64,000 bases of DNA from Vibrio penaeicida (GCF_030689305.1 NZ_JAUYVM010000004.1:186001-250000); one strand, 5' to 3'; positions 10,813 through 20,148 are shown, counted from the stretch's first letter. The notes: generated by a model not told the origin, from the sequence alone. Translations and numbers: made by a program.

Positions 10813-10903
10813 AACGAAGAGATAAAGAAAGTGCCTGAGGACCGAATTTTTGGGATGTATGTGGTAGAGGGCACTAAATAACGTAAACAAGGAGTAGTTA
10901 ACA

Positions 10904-11839
10904 ATGAAAACGGTAAAAATAACGCTGTTAGCCTCAATGGCTGCTTCAACAGCATTTGGTGTTACTGCAAAAGATCTTGTTATTGGTATTACCCAAAATA
11001 ATGTTGGGGTTGACTCTTACCAAACCACTTATGAAAAAGCGTTTAAAGAAGCCGCCGCGAATACGAGTAATGTGAAGACGGTAGTGCTGGATGCAGGTGG
11101 TGATGTCGCTCGTCAAATCGCTCAGATGCAGGATCTCATACAGCAAAAAGTCGACGTGATCATCATATGGCCGACCAATGGTAAAGCCGTTGTTCCTGTC
11201 ATCCGAAAAGCAAAAAAAGCCGGTATTCCCGTTGTTGTGACTAACTCAAATGTCGCTGAAGAAGGTCAGCAATTTATTGCTTCATTTTCTGGTCCAAACA
11301 ATATTGTTCAAGGTGCTTATTCTGCGGAAATGATGTGTGATGCGTTAGATGGTAAAGGCAAAATCGTGCAGATTTCAGGGCAACCCGGTTATACCACTGC
11401 AATCGAGAGACAATCAGGTTTTGAGGATCGATTGGCTGAGGCGTGCCCTGGAGTTGTGATTATGGAAACTCAACCTGGTGATTGGAATAGAGAAAAATCT
11501 CAGCGTGTTATGGAAAACTTCTTAACCAAGTACGACAACATCGACGGCGTGTACTCTGGCGACGATAACATGGGAGTCGGTGCGCTAAATGCTGCTAAAG
11601 CCGCAAACCGCAAAGGGATTGCATTTATTGGTGCCACCAACTTTGCTGTTGGTTATGAGGCCATGGGACGCGGCGAATATTGGGGGTCGGTATATCAATC
11701 TCCTGTCGATGACGCAAAAAACGCACTAGCGACGGCTATTTCGGTAGCGAATGGTGAAGAGGTGCCTAAGCAGAACTACTTTGATACGCCAAAAATCACC
11801 CAAGACAACATGTCTCAATTTACCAAACCAGTTTTCTAA
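10904..11839 (+). CDS. periplasmic sugar-binding protein of ABC cassette 2 (RbsB-like)
   Basis: A 311-residue type-I periplasmic binding protein with a Sec signal peptide (MKTVKITLLASMAASTAFGVTA, then KDL). LVIGITQNNVGVDSYQ, VDVIIIWPTNGK, IPVVVTNSN and GVYSGDDNMGVG mark the Peripla_BP_4 fold. AAGGAG lies 8 bases before the ATG. It is paralogous to the SBP at 1801-2799. A strong stem-loop follows at 11898-11940, which may let the binding protein be made in excess over the membrane components, as in many ABC operons. Confidence 0.93.
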   Translation: MKTVKITLLASMAASTAFGVTAKDLVIGITQNNVGVDSYQTTYEKAFKEAAANTSNVKTVVLDAGGDVARQIAQMQDLIQQKVDVIIIWPTNGKAVVPVIRKAKKAGIPVVVTNSNVAEEGQQFIASFSGPNNIVQGAYSAEMMCDALDGKGKIVQISGQPGYTTAIERQSGFEDRLAEACPGVVIMETQPGDWNREKSQRVMENFLTKYDNIDGVYSGDDNMGVGALNAAKAANRKGIAFIGATNFAVGYEAMGRGEYWGSVYQSPVDDAKNALATAISVANGEEVPKQNYFDTPKITQDNMSQFTKPVF

Positions 11840-11897
11840 TTGTGAAAATAGAAGCTATATAACAAATAGAAGCTATAAAAGGTAGATGGTAATGGAT

Positions 11898-11940
11898 GTG
11901 GCTTATTGATAGTGAAACGTGATGCGTTTCGATAAGCCAC
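11898..11940 (+). other. intercistronic stem-loop after the SBP gene
   Basis: Outer stem GTGGCTTAT/ATAAGCCAC (11898-11906, 11932-11940) and inner stem GAAACG/CGTTTC (11914-11919, 11925-11930). Only a short T-run follows, so it is better read as a 3'-end stabiliser or leaky terminator between the SBP and permease genes. Confidence 0.6.
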
Positions 11941-12015
11941 AGATTTTCCACGGTCTCATTTTGAAAACTTATGTAGGCAAATCAAGACGGTGTTAAGCGA
12001 ATCTTGAGGACTACA

Positions 12016-12061
12016 CTTTAAGAACTTAATGGTTAATGTGTTTGTATTTTAGTTCTTAAAG
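12016..12061. other. 11-bp inverted repeat upstream of permease genes
   Basis: CTTTAAGAACT (12016-12026) and AGTTCTTAAAG (12051-12061) are perfect inverted copies separated by 24 bases, 43 bases before the permease start. It could be an RNA hairpin or a pair of operator half-sites. A secondary promoter here is possible. Confidence 0.45.
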
Positions 12062-12103
12062 CATCTATTCGGACCGTATCAATTTCATTTCTAAGGTAGC
12101 GGT

Positions 12104-13144
12104 ATGACAATGGACTCTCCACCAGCACAAACCTATAAGAAAAGTGACGAAAGTAAAAAGCAACCATCCATTGATGAGCGCTTATCTCAACATTCGTTGA
12201 GTAAGCTGATGGCTAAGCACGGAATCAGTGTGGCTTTCCTTCTGTCCATCGTAGTTTTCTCTGTATTTTCTGAACGTTTCTTAAGTACCGATAATTTTAT
12301 GACGGTGATTCGCCAAGCGTCCATCATAGGAACGATTGCTCTGGGCGTCACGATTGTTGTCATTGGCGGGAACCTCGACCTTTCAGTGGGATCACTTCTT
12401 TCTTTTTCTACGGTTCTCGTTGTCGATTTACATGACAAGGTTGGTCCTTCTCAAGCCATTCTATTCATGTTTGTTTTTACGCTCCTTATCGGTGCAATTA
12501 ATGGTTTTCTCATTGGATATCTTAGGCTTAATTCTCTTATCGTCACACTTGGCATGCTTTCGGCAATTCAAGGCATTATTTTGGTGTATACCGGCGGTCA
12601 AAATGTCGATATTGCTAACCAAGAAGACACGTGGTTTGCATTTTTTGGCAGAGGGTTCATAGGACCAATTGCGGTTCCAATTATCATCTTTGCGGTTTTA
12701 GCTATTGTGTATGAGCTTCTGTTAAAGAAAACATCTTACGGAAGAAAAGTTTTTTCGTTGGGTGGAAATCCTCTCGCTACAACTTATTCGGGAATTCGTC
12801 GAAGCAAATTAGTTTTTACTACTTACATTCTTTCAGCGCTTTCTACTGGCGTTGCTGCGCTCATCTTAGGGTCAAGAGTGATGGGCTCACAAAACAACGT
12901 TGGTCAAGGGTATGAGTTACTTGTTCTAGCGGGCATCATTTTAGGTGGTACAAGCTTGCTTGGTGGTTCTGGAAGTATAGTGAAAACGGTCATTGGGGTA
13001 TTGATGCTGGGCTTTATCCAAAATGGTTTACTGCTTATGGGTTACCCATATTACGCTCAGTGGCTCGTGACTTGGGCTGTGATCATTTTAGCGGTTTGGC
13101 TCGACGTGGGCTCTAAGCGCGGAAGCTTGTTTACCAAATACTGA
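12104..13144 (+). CDS. sugar ABC transporter permease 1 of cassette 2 (RbsC family)
   Basis: A 346-residue BPD_transp_2 permease. It has a hydrophilic N-terminal extension of about 35 residues compared with its paralogue at 3066, then a series of membrane segments. GGNLDLSVGSLLSFST near residue 90 and GQGYELLVLAGIILGGTSLLGGSG near residue 270 are the family blocks. AAGG precedes the ATG by 8 bases. With the next two genes it forms the inner-membrane transporter for the ligand of the 10904 SBP. Confidence 0.92.
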   Translation: MTMDSPPAQTYKKSDESKKQPSIDERLSQHSLSKLMAKHGISVAFLLSIVVFSVFSERFLSTDNFMTVIRQASIIGTIALGVTIVVIGGNLDLSVGSLLSFSTVLVVDLHDKVGPSQAILFMFVFTLLIGAINGFLIGYLRLNSLIVTLGMLSAIQGIILVYTGGQNVDIANQEDTWFAFFGRGFIGPIAVPIIIFAVLAIVYELLLKKTSYGRKVFSLGGNPLATTYSGIRRSKLVFTTYILSALSTGVAALILGSRVMGSQNNVGQGYELLVLAGIILGGTSLLGGSGSIVKTVIGVLMLGFIQNGLLLMGYPYYAQWLVTWAVIILAVWLDVGSKRGSLFTKY

Positions 13145-13160
13145 GTAAAAAGAGGGAAGC

Positions 13161-14111
13161 ATGAATCAGCTAAAAACATTCTTAACCGCGCAGCCGATTT
13201 GGATTTTTGTACTTGTTTCAATTTTCGTATTCAGCTTTGCGTCCGAGCACTTCTTTGATGTGACTAACTTTCAAAACATTCTGATCCAAACGTCGACGAT
13301 CGGTTTCATTGCGTTAGGCATGACTTACGTAATGATCAACGGAAATATCGACCTTTCTGTTGGTGCCGTAGTAGCACTTTCGGCGAGTTTAGCCGTCGAT
13401 TTACAAGGAAGCATTGGAATTCCACTTGCTGTAATTGCTGCTCTAGGTGCCGGCGCCTTGTTAGGCTTTTTAAATGGTGTTTTGGTGTGGAAAACCGGTG
13501 TTGACGCATTCATTGTGACTTTAGGGGCAATGATTGGTGTACGCGGGCTTGTGTTTGTATACACGCAAGAGCAGTCTTTTTATGCACTCGACTTTGCGTA
13601 TTCAGATTTTGGCAGTAGCGATGTTTTCGGATTCCCCACGTTGGCTCTGCTGTTTTTAGTCGCCACTCTACTTATGCATATCGTACTTAAATATACGGTT
13701 CATGGACGCAATGTATACGCCGTTGGAGGGAATATAAAGTCTTCGATTGATTCGGGGATTCGAGTCGGTCCTCACATGGTAATTAACTTTGTGTTAGTCG
13801 GCTTCTTTGCTGCATTTGCAGGTGTGACGTTATCGACTCAAATGGGGGCAGCAACCCCAAACCTCGGGCGAGATTTTGAATTGTGGACAATCACCGCTGT
13901 TGTTTTAGGAGGCACACGGTTAACAGGTGGTGCAGGGAGTATTATTGGGACACTAGGCGGTGTACTCGCTATTGGCATATTACGTAATGGATTGAACTTA
14001 CTCCAAGTACCTGCATTTTATGTGTTAGTCATTATGGGCTCAATTTTGATTTTAGTTTTGTTTATTGACAAGAAGGTGAATCAATCTGGCAGTAAAGGGG
14101 TAACGGCATGA
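13161..14111 (+). CDS. sugar ABC transporter permease 2 of cassette 2 (RbsC family)
   Basis: A 316-residue multi-pass permease with INGNIDLSVGAVVALSAS near residue 60 and ITAVVLGGTRLTGGAGSI near residue 245. It begins 16 bases after the previous stop behind AGAGGGAAG and overlaps the ATPase gene by four bases (ATGA), which indicates translational coupling. Its counterpart in cassette 1 is at 4061-5026. Confidence 0.92.
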   Translation: MNQLKTFLTAQPIWIFVLVSIFVFSFASEHFFDVTNFQNILIQTSTIGFIALGMTYVMINGNIDLSVGAVVALSASLAVDLQGSIGIPLAVIAALGAGALLGFLNGVLVWKTGVDAFIVTLGAMIGVRGLVFVYTQEQSFYALDFAYSDFGSSDVFGFPTLALLFLVATLLMHIVLKYTVHGRNVYAVGGNIKSSIDSGIRVGPHMVINFVLVGFFAAFAGVTLSTQMGAATPNLGRDFELWTITAVVLGGTRLTGGAGSIIGTLGGVLAIGILRNGLNLLQVPAFYVLVIMGSILILVLFIDKKVNQSGSKGVTA

Positions 14112-15658
14112 GTACGTTAATAGAAGAAGACGCAACAACATCAGCCGTAATAACATCCGAAAAAACGAAACCTAATACACCAACGTTAGAGCTAAAGGGT
14201 GTACGTAAAGAGTTTCCGGGTGTCGTGGCATTGAATGATGTGAGCTTTGATATTCGCTCGGGTGAAGTACATGCGTTACTTGGGGAAAATGGTGCGGGTA
14301 AATCGACATTGATGAAAGTCCTTTCTGGAATTTATCAGGCAGAACACGGAGAAATATTGATTGATGGAAACCCTGTTCTCCTTAAAACCCCAATGGATGC
14401 GCGAAATCAGGGCATTTTAATGATTCACCAGGAGCTTTCGCTTGTCGAAGATCTTACTGTGGCGGAAAACATTTTCTTAGGCATGTTACCGCGCTTCGGG
14501 CTTGGTTTTGTCGACAGTAAAACGCTGAATCGAAGAAGTTCAGAAATATTGTCTCGACTAAATTGTGACTTTAAAGCCAGCGACAAAGTAGCGGATCTTA
14601 CCATTGCAAAGAAGTACATGGTTGAGATTGCTAGAGCGTTGGTGTTCACCCCCAAAATAGTCATTTTTGATGAACCTACAGCGTCGTTAACGGACTACGA
14701 AAAAGTCGTGCTGTTCGACATGATCAGCGAACTTAAAAAATCAGGAGTAGGGATCGCGTACATATCGCATCGGATGGATGAGATTTTTACACTGTCCGAT
14801 AGGCTCACCGTACTTCGGGACGGTGAATACCGTGGAACGCTAGAAACGACCAAAACAAACGAGCAAGACGTAACCGCGTTGATGATTGGTCGGGAGCTAG
14901 ATAAAAGTGGTTGTATTGACCCTCAATTAGGTGGAGAGACCGTTCTTGAAGTGAATGAGTTAACCCTGAAACCTTACTACGAAAACATCAGTTTCGAGTT
15001 AAAAAAGGGAACGGTTGTGGGTATGTACGGTTTGGTGGGAGCGGGACGAACTGAAATCGCAGAAACATTGTTTGGATTAAGAAATCCAGAAAGTGGCTAC
15101 ATTACATTCAATGGCGAGCGAACCATTATTTCTGATAGTAAAGTAGCCGTTGATACGGGGATCGCTCTGGTTCCTGAAAATAGGAAAGAACAAGGGCTTG
15201 TTCTTGAAATGAGTTGTCGCGATAACATGACCATCGCTCAAGTAGATAGGCTTTCTGTGCTTGGATGGTTACTTCAGGGAAAGGAAGGGAAAATATACGA
15301 TGATTACGCACAGCAGTTATCAATAAAATCACCTGATGGTTCTTATCCCGTAGGCAACCTGAGTGGCGGTAATCAACAAAAAGTAGTTATAGGGAAATGG
15401 CTTTCTATGCAGCCGAAGGTACTCATTTTAGATGAACCTACACGCGGTATTGATGTAGGTTCAAAATCAGAAATTCATAGCCTTATTAGAGAGTTAGCAC
15501 GCTCAGGCTTGGCAGTGCTTGTGATCTCATCTGAAATGCCTGAAGTACTTGGCGTTAGTGACCAAATACTCGCAATGTATGAAGGAAAATTGGTCAAAAC
15601 ATTTACTTCAGAGGAAGTCTCGGAAAACGCACTAGTCACTGCGATTACTGGTCAATAA
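14108..15658 (+). CDS. sugar ABC transporter ATPase, cassette 2 (RbsA/MglA family)
   Basis: A 516-residue double-NBD ATPase. First domain: Walker A GENGAGKST near residue 60 and VIFDEPTASL, with a degenerate signature LTIAKKYMVEI. Second domain: GLVGAGRTEI, canonical LSGGNQQK and LILDEPTRGIDVG. It has about 25 extra N-terminal residues relative to the cassette 1 ATPase. The start overlaps the preceding stop (ATGA). Confidence 0.93.
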   Translation: MSTLIEEDATTSAVITSEKTKPNTPTLELKGVRKEFPGVVALNDVSFDIRSGEVHALLGENGAGKSTLMKVLSGIYQAEHGEILIDGNPVLLKTPMDARNQGILMIHQELSLVEDLTVAENIFLGMLPRFGLGFVDSKTLNRRSSEILSRLNCDFKASDKVADLTIAKKYMVEIARALVFTPKIVIFDEPTASLTDYEKVVLFDMISELKKSGVGIAYISHRMDEIFTLSDRLTVLRDGEYRGTLETTKTNEQDVTALMIGRELDKSGCIDPQLGGETVLEVNELTLKPYYENISFELKKGTVVGMYGLVGAGRTEIAETLFGLRNPESGYITFNGERTIISDSKVAVDTGIALVPENRKEQGLVLEMSCRDNMTIAQVDRLSVLGWLLQGKEGKIYDDYAQQLSIKSPDGSYPVGNLSGGNQQKVVIGKWLSMQPKVLILDEPTRGIDVGSKSEIHSLIRELARSGLAVLVISSEMPEVLGVSDQILAMYEGKLVKTFTSEEVSENALVTAITGQ

Positions 15659-15675
15659 CTCTACTCATATCTTTG

Positions 15676-15693
15676 GAGCGCTCGCTAGCGCTC
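15676..15693 (+). other. stem-loop between ATPase and dehydrogenase genes
   Basis: GAGCGCT-CGCT-AGCGCTC forms a 7-bp GC-rich stem 18 bases after the ATPase stop. The downstream T content is modest, so it may be an attenuating terminator or RNA processing site separating transport from catabolic genes. Confidence 0.5.
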
Positions 15694-15778
15694 TAAGCTA
15701 ATTATGTCTTAAAAATAGCTAGTCACACTTCGAAAGCGGTGTGCATGGTTTATTGTGCCAAATTAAAGGAATACTTAC

Positions 15779-16669
15779 ATGAGGGTTGGATTTATTGGGT
15801 TAGGAAAAATGGGGCGGCTTATGGCTTCAAATCTTGCTACCAATGGTATTTCGTTGATGGTTTATAACCGAACTGTTCAAACTTGTTTGGATTTACGAGC
15901 GCGTTTTGGTTCTATCCAAATAGCGAAGAGTCCGGCGGAAATCGGTCACCACTGTGACATGGTTTTCTCCATACTTTCGGATGATAAAGCAGTAGAAAGT
16001 GTGTACTTAACAAATAAAGACAGCGTCCTTTCTGGCTCAATGCGTTCTCGTTATTGGATTGAAATGAGTACCATCGGCGAATCCACCTCAAAACGATTAC
16101 ACCTTTCAGCGTCTGAAAATGGAGTGCAATACATTGATGCGCCAGTGTCAGGCAGTTTAGATGCCGCTGAGAATGGTGATTTGGTTTTCATGTTAGGTGC
16201 GAACGAGTTAAGAAACAGTACGCTACAAGCTTGTTTTGATTTGATGGGGAAGCAAACTTTGCTTATGGGAGGTCCTACACTTGGGCACATTGCCAAATTG
16301 CTGATCAACAGTGTTATTCACAGCCAAAACCAAATCATTGCGGAAATACTTTCACTCGCTGAACCGTTAAACGTCAAGCATGAAGCGTTGCTTGAACTTC
16401 TTAATCTTAGCGCAGCTGGCTCACCTATGATGCGCTTCCGTACACCTCTTTATTTAGGAACGGACGATGCTGTGACATTTGCTCTCGATCTTGCAAAGAA
16501 AGACATGAGGCTGGCCATCGAATTAGCCAATGAAGCCGATTTGGACGTTCCTCAAATGTCGATCAACCATCAACAATTATGTTTGGCAAGCCAAGCTGGC
16601 TATGGTGAGCAAGACATGGCAGGAATGGCAAGTTATCGCAAACAACGAAACAAAAAGGAGACAAAATAA
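15779..16669 (+). CDS. NAD(P)-dependent beta-hydroxyacid dehydrogenase (HIBADH/6PGDH-like)
   Basis: A 296-residue protein starting RVGFIGLGKMGRLMASNL, the GxGxMGxxMA Rossmann motif of the 3-hydroxyisobutyrate/tartronate semialdehyde reductase family. The substrate-binding motif DAPVSGSLDAAENGDL (near residue 120) and the catalytic Lys region GHIAKLLINSV (near residue 178) are present. It probably acts on a hydroxy- or keto-acid intermediate of the cassette 2 pathway. AAAGGA lies 8 bases before the ATG. Its stop overlaps the next start (TAATG). Confidence 0.9.
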   Translation: MRVGFIGLGKMGRLMASNLATNGISLMVYNRTVQTCLDLRARFGSIQIAKSPAEIGHHCDMVFSILSDDKAVESVYLTNKDSVLSGSMRSRYWIEMSTIGESTSKRLHLSASENGVQYIDAPVSGSLDAAENGDLVFMLGANELRNSTLQACFDLMGKQTLLMGGPTLGHIAKLLINSVIHSQNQIIAEILSLAEPLNVKHEALLELLNLSAAGSPMMRFRTPLYLGTDDAVTFALDLAKKDMRLAIELANEADLDVPQMSINHQQLCLASQAGYGEQDMAGMASYRKQRNKKETK

Positions 16670-17376
16670 TGAAGAAAGCAGCATTGTTTGTAGGTGGATG
16701 GGAGGGGCATACTCCCGAAGCATTTTGTTCTTGGGCAGCGAACCTTTTGAAAGAAGAAGGGTTTGAAGTGATTGTGTATGATTCGTTCTCTCCGTTACTG
16801 GATCGTGAATTGACCTCGGATATCGACTTAATCATTCCTATCTGGTCGAGCGCTAGAAGCAGCCACCAAGAAGAATTCGGAAATATTTCAAGAGAGGAAG
16901 AGCAAGGTTTATTAGCTGCGATTGCAGGAGGGTGCGGAATCGCTGGATGGCACGGTCACATGGGAGACGCATTTAGAGATCATCCAACCTATCACTTCCT
17001 CATTGGTGGGCAGTTTGTTGCTCATCCACCCGGTTGGCCCGACAATCCAATTCCTTCTGATGATTTCATCCACTATCCAATCCGCTTTCACGACTCAAGA
17101 GATGGAATTACGCACAATCTCTCAGACTTTACGATGTATGGCGAGCAATATTACATGTTGGTAGACCCAAGTAATGATGTATTGGCTTCTACTGAATTTA
17201 GTGGGGAGCACCTTCATTGGATAGAGGGTACTAAAATGCCCATTGCTTGGCGCAGGTTTTGGGACCAAGGCAAAGTATTTTATTGCTCTGTAGGTCACAC
17301 AATAAGAGAGCTAGAATACCCGCAAATCGACGAGTTGATGAGGCGTGGTTTTCGCTGGGCAGCAAGAGATAGATGA
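16669..17376 (+). CDS. ThuA-domain (class I glutamine amidotransferase-like) protein
   Basis: A 235-residue ThuA-like protein: KKAALFVGGWEGHTPEAF at the N-terminus, GIAGWHGHMGDAFRDHPTYHFLIGGQF in the middle and KVFYCSVGHTIRELEYPQI near the C-terminus. The family lacks amidotransferase activity and recurs in gene sets for disaccharide and keto-sugar use; its chemistry is debated. It is translationally coupled to the dehydrogenase upstream. Its context with SDR, Gfo/Idh and 6PGDH-like enzymes fits oxidation and cleavage of a sugar derivative, as inference. Confidence 0.88.
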   Translation: MKKAALFVGGWEGHTPEAFCSWAANLLKEEGFEVIVYDSFSPLLDRELTSDIDLIIPIWSSARSSHQEEFGNISREEEQGLLAAIAGGCGIAGWHGHMGDAFRDHPTYHFLIGGQFVAHPPGWPDNPIPSDDFIHYPIRFHDSRDGITHNLSDFTMYGEQYYMLVDPSNDVLASTEFSGEHLHWIEGTKMPIAWRRFWDQGKVFYCSVGHTIRELEYPQIDELMRRGFRWAARDR

Positions 17377-18115
17377 TAGTCGACCCTTTTTTTATTTAGT
17401 CGCCGTCCCTGCAATTTTGATTTATGGAATAGGGAAAGGTGGGTTTGGTGGTGCCATTGGAAGCATTTCAGTTCCTATGATGTCACTAACGATTTCCCCC
17501 ATTCAAGCTGCCGCCATTTTACTGCCCATTCTGATCGTTATGGATATCTTTGCTGTAAAACATCATTACCGAACCGCAAATTACTCCGTGATCCGCTCTA
17601 TGCTGGCTTGGGCAATAATAGGTATTGTAGTTGCTGGCCTGCTTTTGGATCTATTATCTATACATTTGATCAAAGCGTTGATAGGAGGGATATCCGTTCT
17701 ATTTTGCTGTTTATATTGGTTTGGCATCAGTGGCCATGCGTTTTTTAAGCATCCAAAATGGCGGATAATCTGGAGTTGTTTATGCGGGTTCTCTAGTACC
17801 GCTATCCATTCGGGTGGTGGACCTGCAACCATTTACTTACTGCCGTTAAAGCTAGATAAGGTTGTTCTTGTAAGTACTATGGCGGTCTTGTTCGCGATTC
17901 TGAACGGAATAAAACTTGTGCCTTATGGGATGTTAGGAAGTTTCTCAAAGGAAAATCTAATGACGGCATTTGTTTTAGCGCCGTTAGCCCCGATTGGTGT
18001 CTATTTGGGCGTTTGGTTGCTCCACAGAGTATCAGAAAAGTTTATATATCAAGTATGCTATGTCTGCCTATTGGTATTCGGCACAAAACTGCTTCTTGAG
18101 GGGATTTTGCTTTAA
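17345..18115 (+). CDS. TauE/SafE-family membrane transporter, start region apparently frameshifted
   Basis: An about 250-residue protein with some seven or eight hydrophobic segments and the family motif AILIYGIGKGGFGGAIGS at the N-terminus. TauE/SafE proteins are putative exporters of sulfite, sulfoacetate or other organic acids. The open frame can start only at a GTG (17345) deep inside the ThuA gene with poor ribosome-site spacing. The expected start, an ATG at 17373 overlapping the ThuA stop (ATGA), encodes M-I-V-D-P-F-F and then stops because a T7 run (17387-17393) is one base short of restoring the DPFFYLVAVPA frame. The gene may be slipped, phase-variable or affected by a sequence error. 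It ends 1 base before the convergent EAL gene. Confidence 0.8.
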   Translation: MVFAGQQEIDDSRPFFYLVAVPAILIYGIGKGGFGGAIGSISVPMMSLTISPIQAAAILLPILIVMDIFAVKHHYRTANYSVIRSMLAWAIIGIVVAGLLLDLLSIHLIKALIGGISVLFCCLYWFGISGHAFFKHPKWRIIWSCLCGFSSTAIHSGGGPATIYLLPLKLDKVVLVSTMAVLFAILNGIKLVPYGMLGSFSKENLMTAFVLAPLAPIGVYLGVWLLHRVSEKFIYQVCYVCLLVFGTKLLLEGILL

Positions 18116-18116
18116 C

Positions 18117-18893
18117 TCAGTTAACGGAATGCAAAGGTTCTGGATGAGCCAAATGATAGCCTTGGAACATGTCGATGTTCAACGAGACCATGTTTTCGAA
18201 TTGTTCCTTCGATTCGATACCTTCAATAACAGTTTTTGCACCGACTTCTGTGGCAACTCGAAGTGCAGAAAGGAGTGGGGATGCGATGCCACCCATAAAG
18301 TCATTCATTAGACTCTTATCGATCTTTACTATTGAAGGGTTGATGAGCTTCACTCTATCTTTTGTAGACGCTTGCTGACCGTAGTCGTCTACCGCAATAC
18401 CAAACCCATTTTGAGTCAGTAGTGAAGTCACTCGAGATAACATCTGATTGTCTTTAACTTGCAGTTCGACAAATTCAATAACAATTTGCCTGGTCCGGAT
18501 TTTAAGTTCGTCGAGTCTGTTAACTAATACAGAGCGGCTCAAATCGTGGAAAAGATTATGCTCTGGGTCCGGCAGGGCATTTAAGAAGAGTTGTTTATTT
18601 CGGTGTTTGGATTGAGCAAAATTGAGTATGTGTATTGCCCTGCTTAGTGCTTCTACATCTATACGAGTTTCTATACAAAATGTGTTGGTATGAAAAAATA
18701 AGTCCGGTCGAATGGTTTCACCTTCCTGATCAGAAATTCTAACAAGAGCTTCCACCCCCATAACTTCTTTGCCAGCATTGAAAATTGGCTGAAATACACT
18801 TCTCAATACGAAGTTATCGTATTCTGCGTAATGCTCACCAGATTTGTCTTGCTTAAGGCACAGCGTAAAATTTTCTGAATTAGATAAGATCAT
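18117..18893 (-). CDS. stand-alone EAL-domain protein, putative c-di-GMP phosphodiesterase
   Basis: About 258 residues, essentially one EAL domain. The key residues appear kept: GVEALVR (EAL motif), the Asn of LFLNALPDP, the Glu of VIEFVE, VDDYG in place of DDFG, Lys in VKIDKSL, Glu in VIEGIES and Gln in MFQGYHLAHP. Sequence between them diverges (NALPDP rather than N-hydrophobic-S), so activity is plausible but unproven. No signal peptide or sensor domain. Either the ATG at 18893 or a TTG at 18911 may start it; neither has a convincing ribosome site. Confidence 0.85.
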   Translation of the reverse strand: MILSNSENFTLCLKQDKSGEHYAEYDNFVLRSVFQPIFNAGKEVMGVEALVRISDQEGETIRPDLFFHTNTFCIETRIDVEALSRAIHILNFAQSKHRNKQLFLNALPDPEHNLFHDLSRSVLVNRLDELKIRTRQIVIEFVELQVKDNQMLSRVTSLLTQNGFGIAVDDYGQQASTKDRVKLINPSIVKIDKSLMNDFMGGIASPLLSALRVATEVGAKTVIEGIESKEQFENMVSLNIDMFQGYHLAHPEPLHSVN

Positions 18894-18911
18894 ACTTTCA
18901 TACAAGCTCAA

Positions 18912-19350
18912 GGCAATACTAAGATCGATATATTAAAATAACGAAATACTTAAAAACATCACTCTATTTTGGGCAGAATATCAACATTGTCAAGACTATT
19001 TATTTGGTATGCTAACCCTAATTGATTTGTAATGATTTATTTGAAAATTATTTTGTTAAGTTTTTGATATGTATTATTAATATAATGTCTTCTTATGGCT
19101 GCTATAAATATAAATAATAGGTGCATAGAAGAAGTTATTTTTACAAAATATAGAACTCGTCACAATATTTATAAATGAGCCGGTTGTTCAAATATCAAAC
19201 GAAGCTCACATATAATTAGAACCTGCTCTCATTTAAATTGTAACAAACACTAACTTCATTAATTAAATAAACACATTTTGTATTTAGATCAAAAAAATCG
19301 TTGATAGGGATCTTAAGATCTATATTTGATCAAAATACTATTTGAATTAT
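18912..19350. other. AT-rich intergenic region without a recognisable gene
   Basis: About 440 bases, very AT-rich, with no reading frame I can support. A 12-bp palindrome GATCTTAAGATC lies at 19309-19320, between the lipase stop and the EAL gene, and may serve as an end signal for the lipase transcript. The remainder presumably holds the EAL promoter. Confidence 0.5.
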
Positions 19351-20148
19351 TTATCGTTCATCGAAAAAGTCTTTATTTCTAATATATTTCCTCATCAAAT
19401 GGTATGAGAAAGGGCGGATCAACCAGCTTAGAATTGAACGTATAAGTCGGATCCCAGTAGGAGTGTTTTCGTAAATTTTCCCATTGTATAGCCACAAAAG
19501 TTTTCCGACGTGCCAATACACGAAAGGGAGGGGTGGCATAAATGTTACAATATCGAGGTCGCAGCATACCCTGTATGTTCTTCTTGCCAGTTTGTAATGC
19601 GCTTTAAACTGATAGTTTCCAGCTGCTGGTTGACCAAAAGTGACTACGCGTTTAATGCAATTCGGATAACGGGACTCTAAATAGTCAGCCAGTACGTTAC
19701 CAATCGCTCCACCCGAAGAGTGACCAGTGATACTTATTCTCTTTCCTTGCTCGTCGACTAAAGGTTTCACAATATCTTCTACGCGCTCCATTACTGAGCG
19801 ACCTAGCGTATCTTTTTTATGCGCTGGCGTACTTTCTTGACTAAGTAGGAAGTGAAACCCAGCGTGAATAGAGTAGTGAAGCCCCCAGCATTTACAGGAC
19901 TTTTGCCACATTGCGCTGTTTAGAAGCCAATCCCAAATGTTGTGTGACCCTTTTATAACGATGATCACTTCATCGCTATTACGACTCCAAAGAATGCGCA
20001 TCAGCACCTTTCCAAATCGGTTGTTAATGACACGTTGTCCGTTGGGATCGAATCCGTATCGGGTTTGCTTAAAAGTACGTGGGTAGGCAAGTTCGCAAAG
20101 AACGGCGTAGCGTTCATATTGGTAACGTTTTAGTTTTTTCACAGCCAA
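19351..20148 (-). CDS. class 3 lipase-family alpha/beta hydrolase
   Basis: A 265-residue protein with the nucleophile elbow GHSSGG (ISITGHSSGGAIGNVLADYL; most family members have GHSLGG), an Asp in CCDLDIVTFMPP as likely acid and a His in SYHLMRKY near the C-terminus as likely base. This Ser-Asp-His arrangement is the class 3 (fungal type) lipase triad. No signal peptide, so it acts in the cytoplasm or is exported by an unseen route. It follows the unknown gene at 20250 on the same strand, about 100 bases away. Confidence 0.82.
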   Translation of the reverse strand: MAVKKLKRYQYERYAVLCELAYPRTFKQTRYGFDPNGQRVINNRFGKVLMRILWSRNSDEVIIVIKGSHNIWDWLLNSAMWQKSCKCWGLHYSIHAGFHFLLSQESTPAHKKDTLGRSVMERVEDIVKPLVDEQGKRISITGHSSGGAIGNVLADYLESRYPNCIKRVVTFGQPAAGNYQFKAHYKLARRTYRVCCDLDIVTFMPPLPFVYWHVGKLLWLYNGKIYENTPTGIRLIRSILSWLIRPFSYHLMRKYIRNKDFFDER

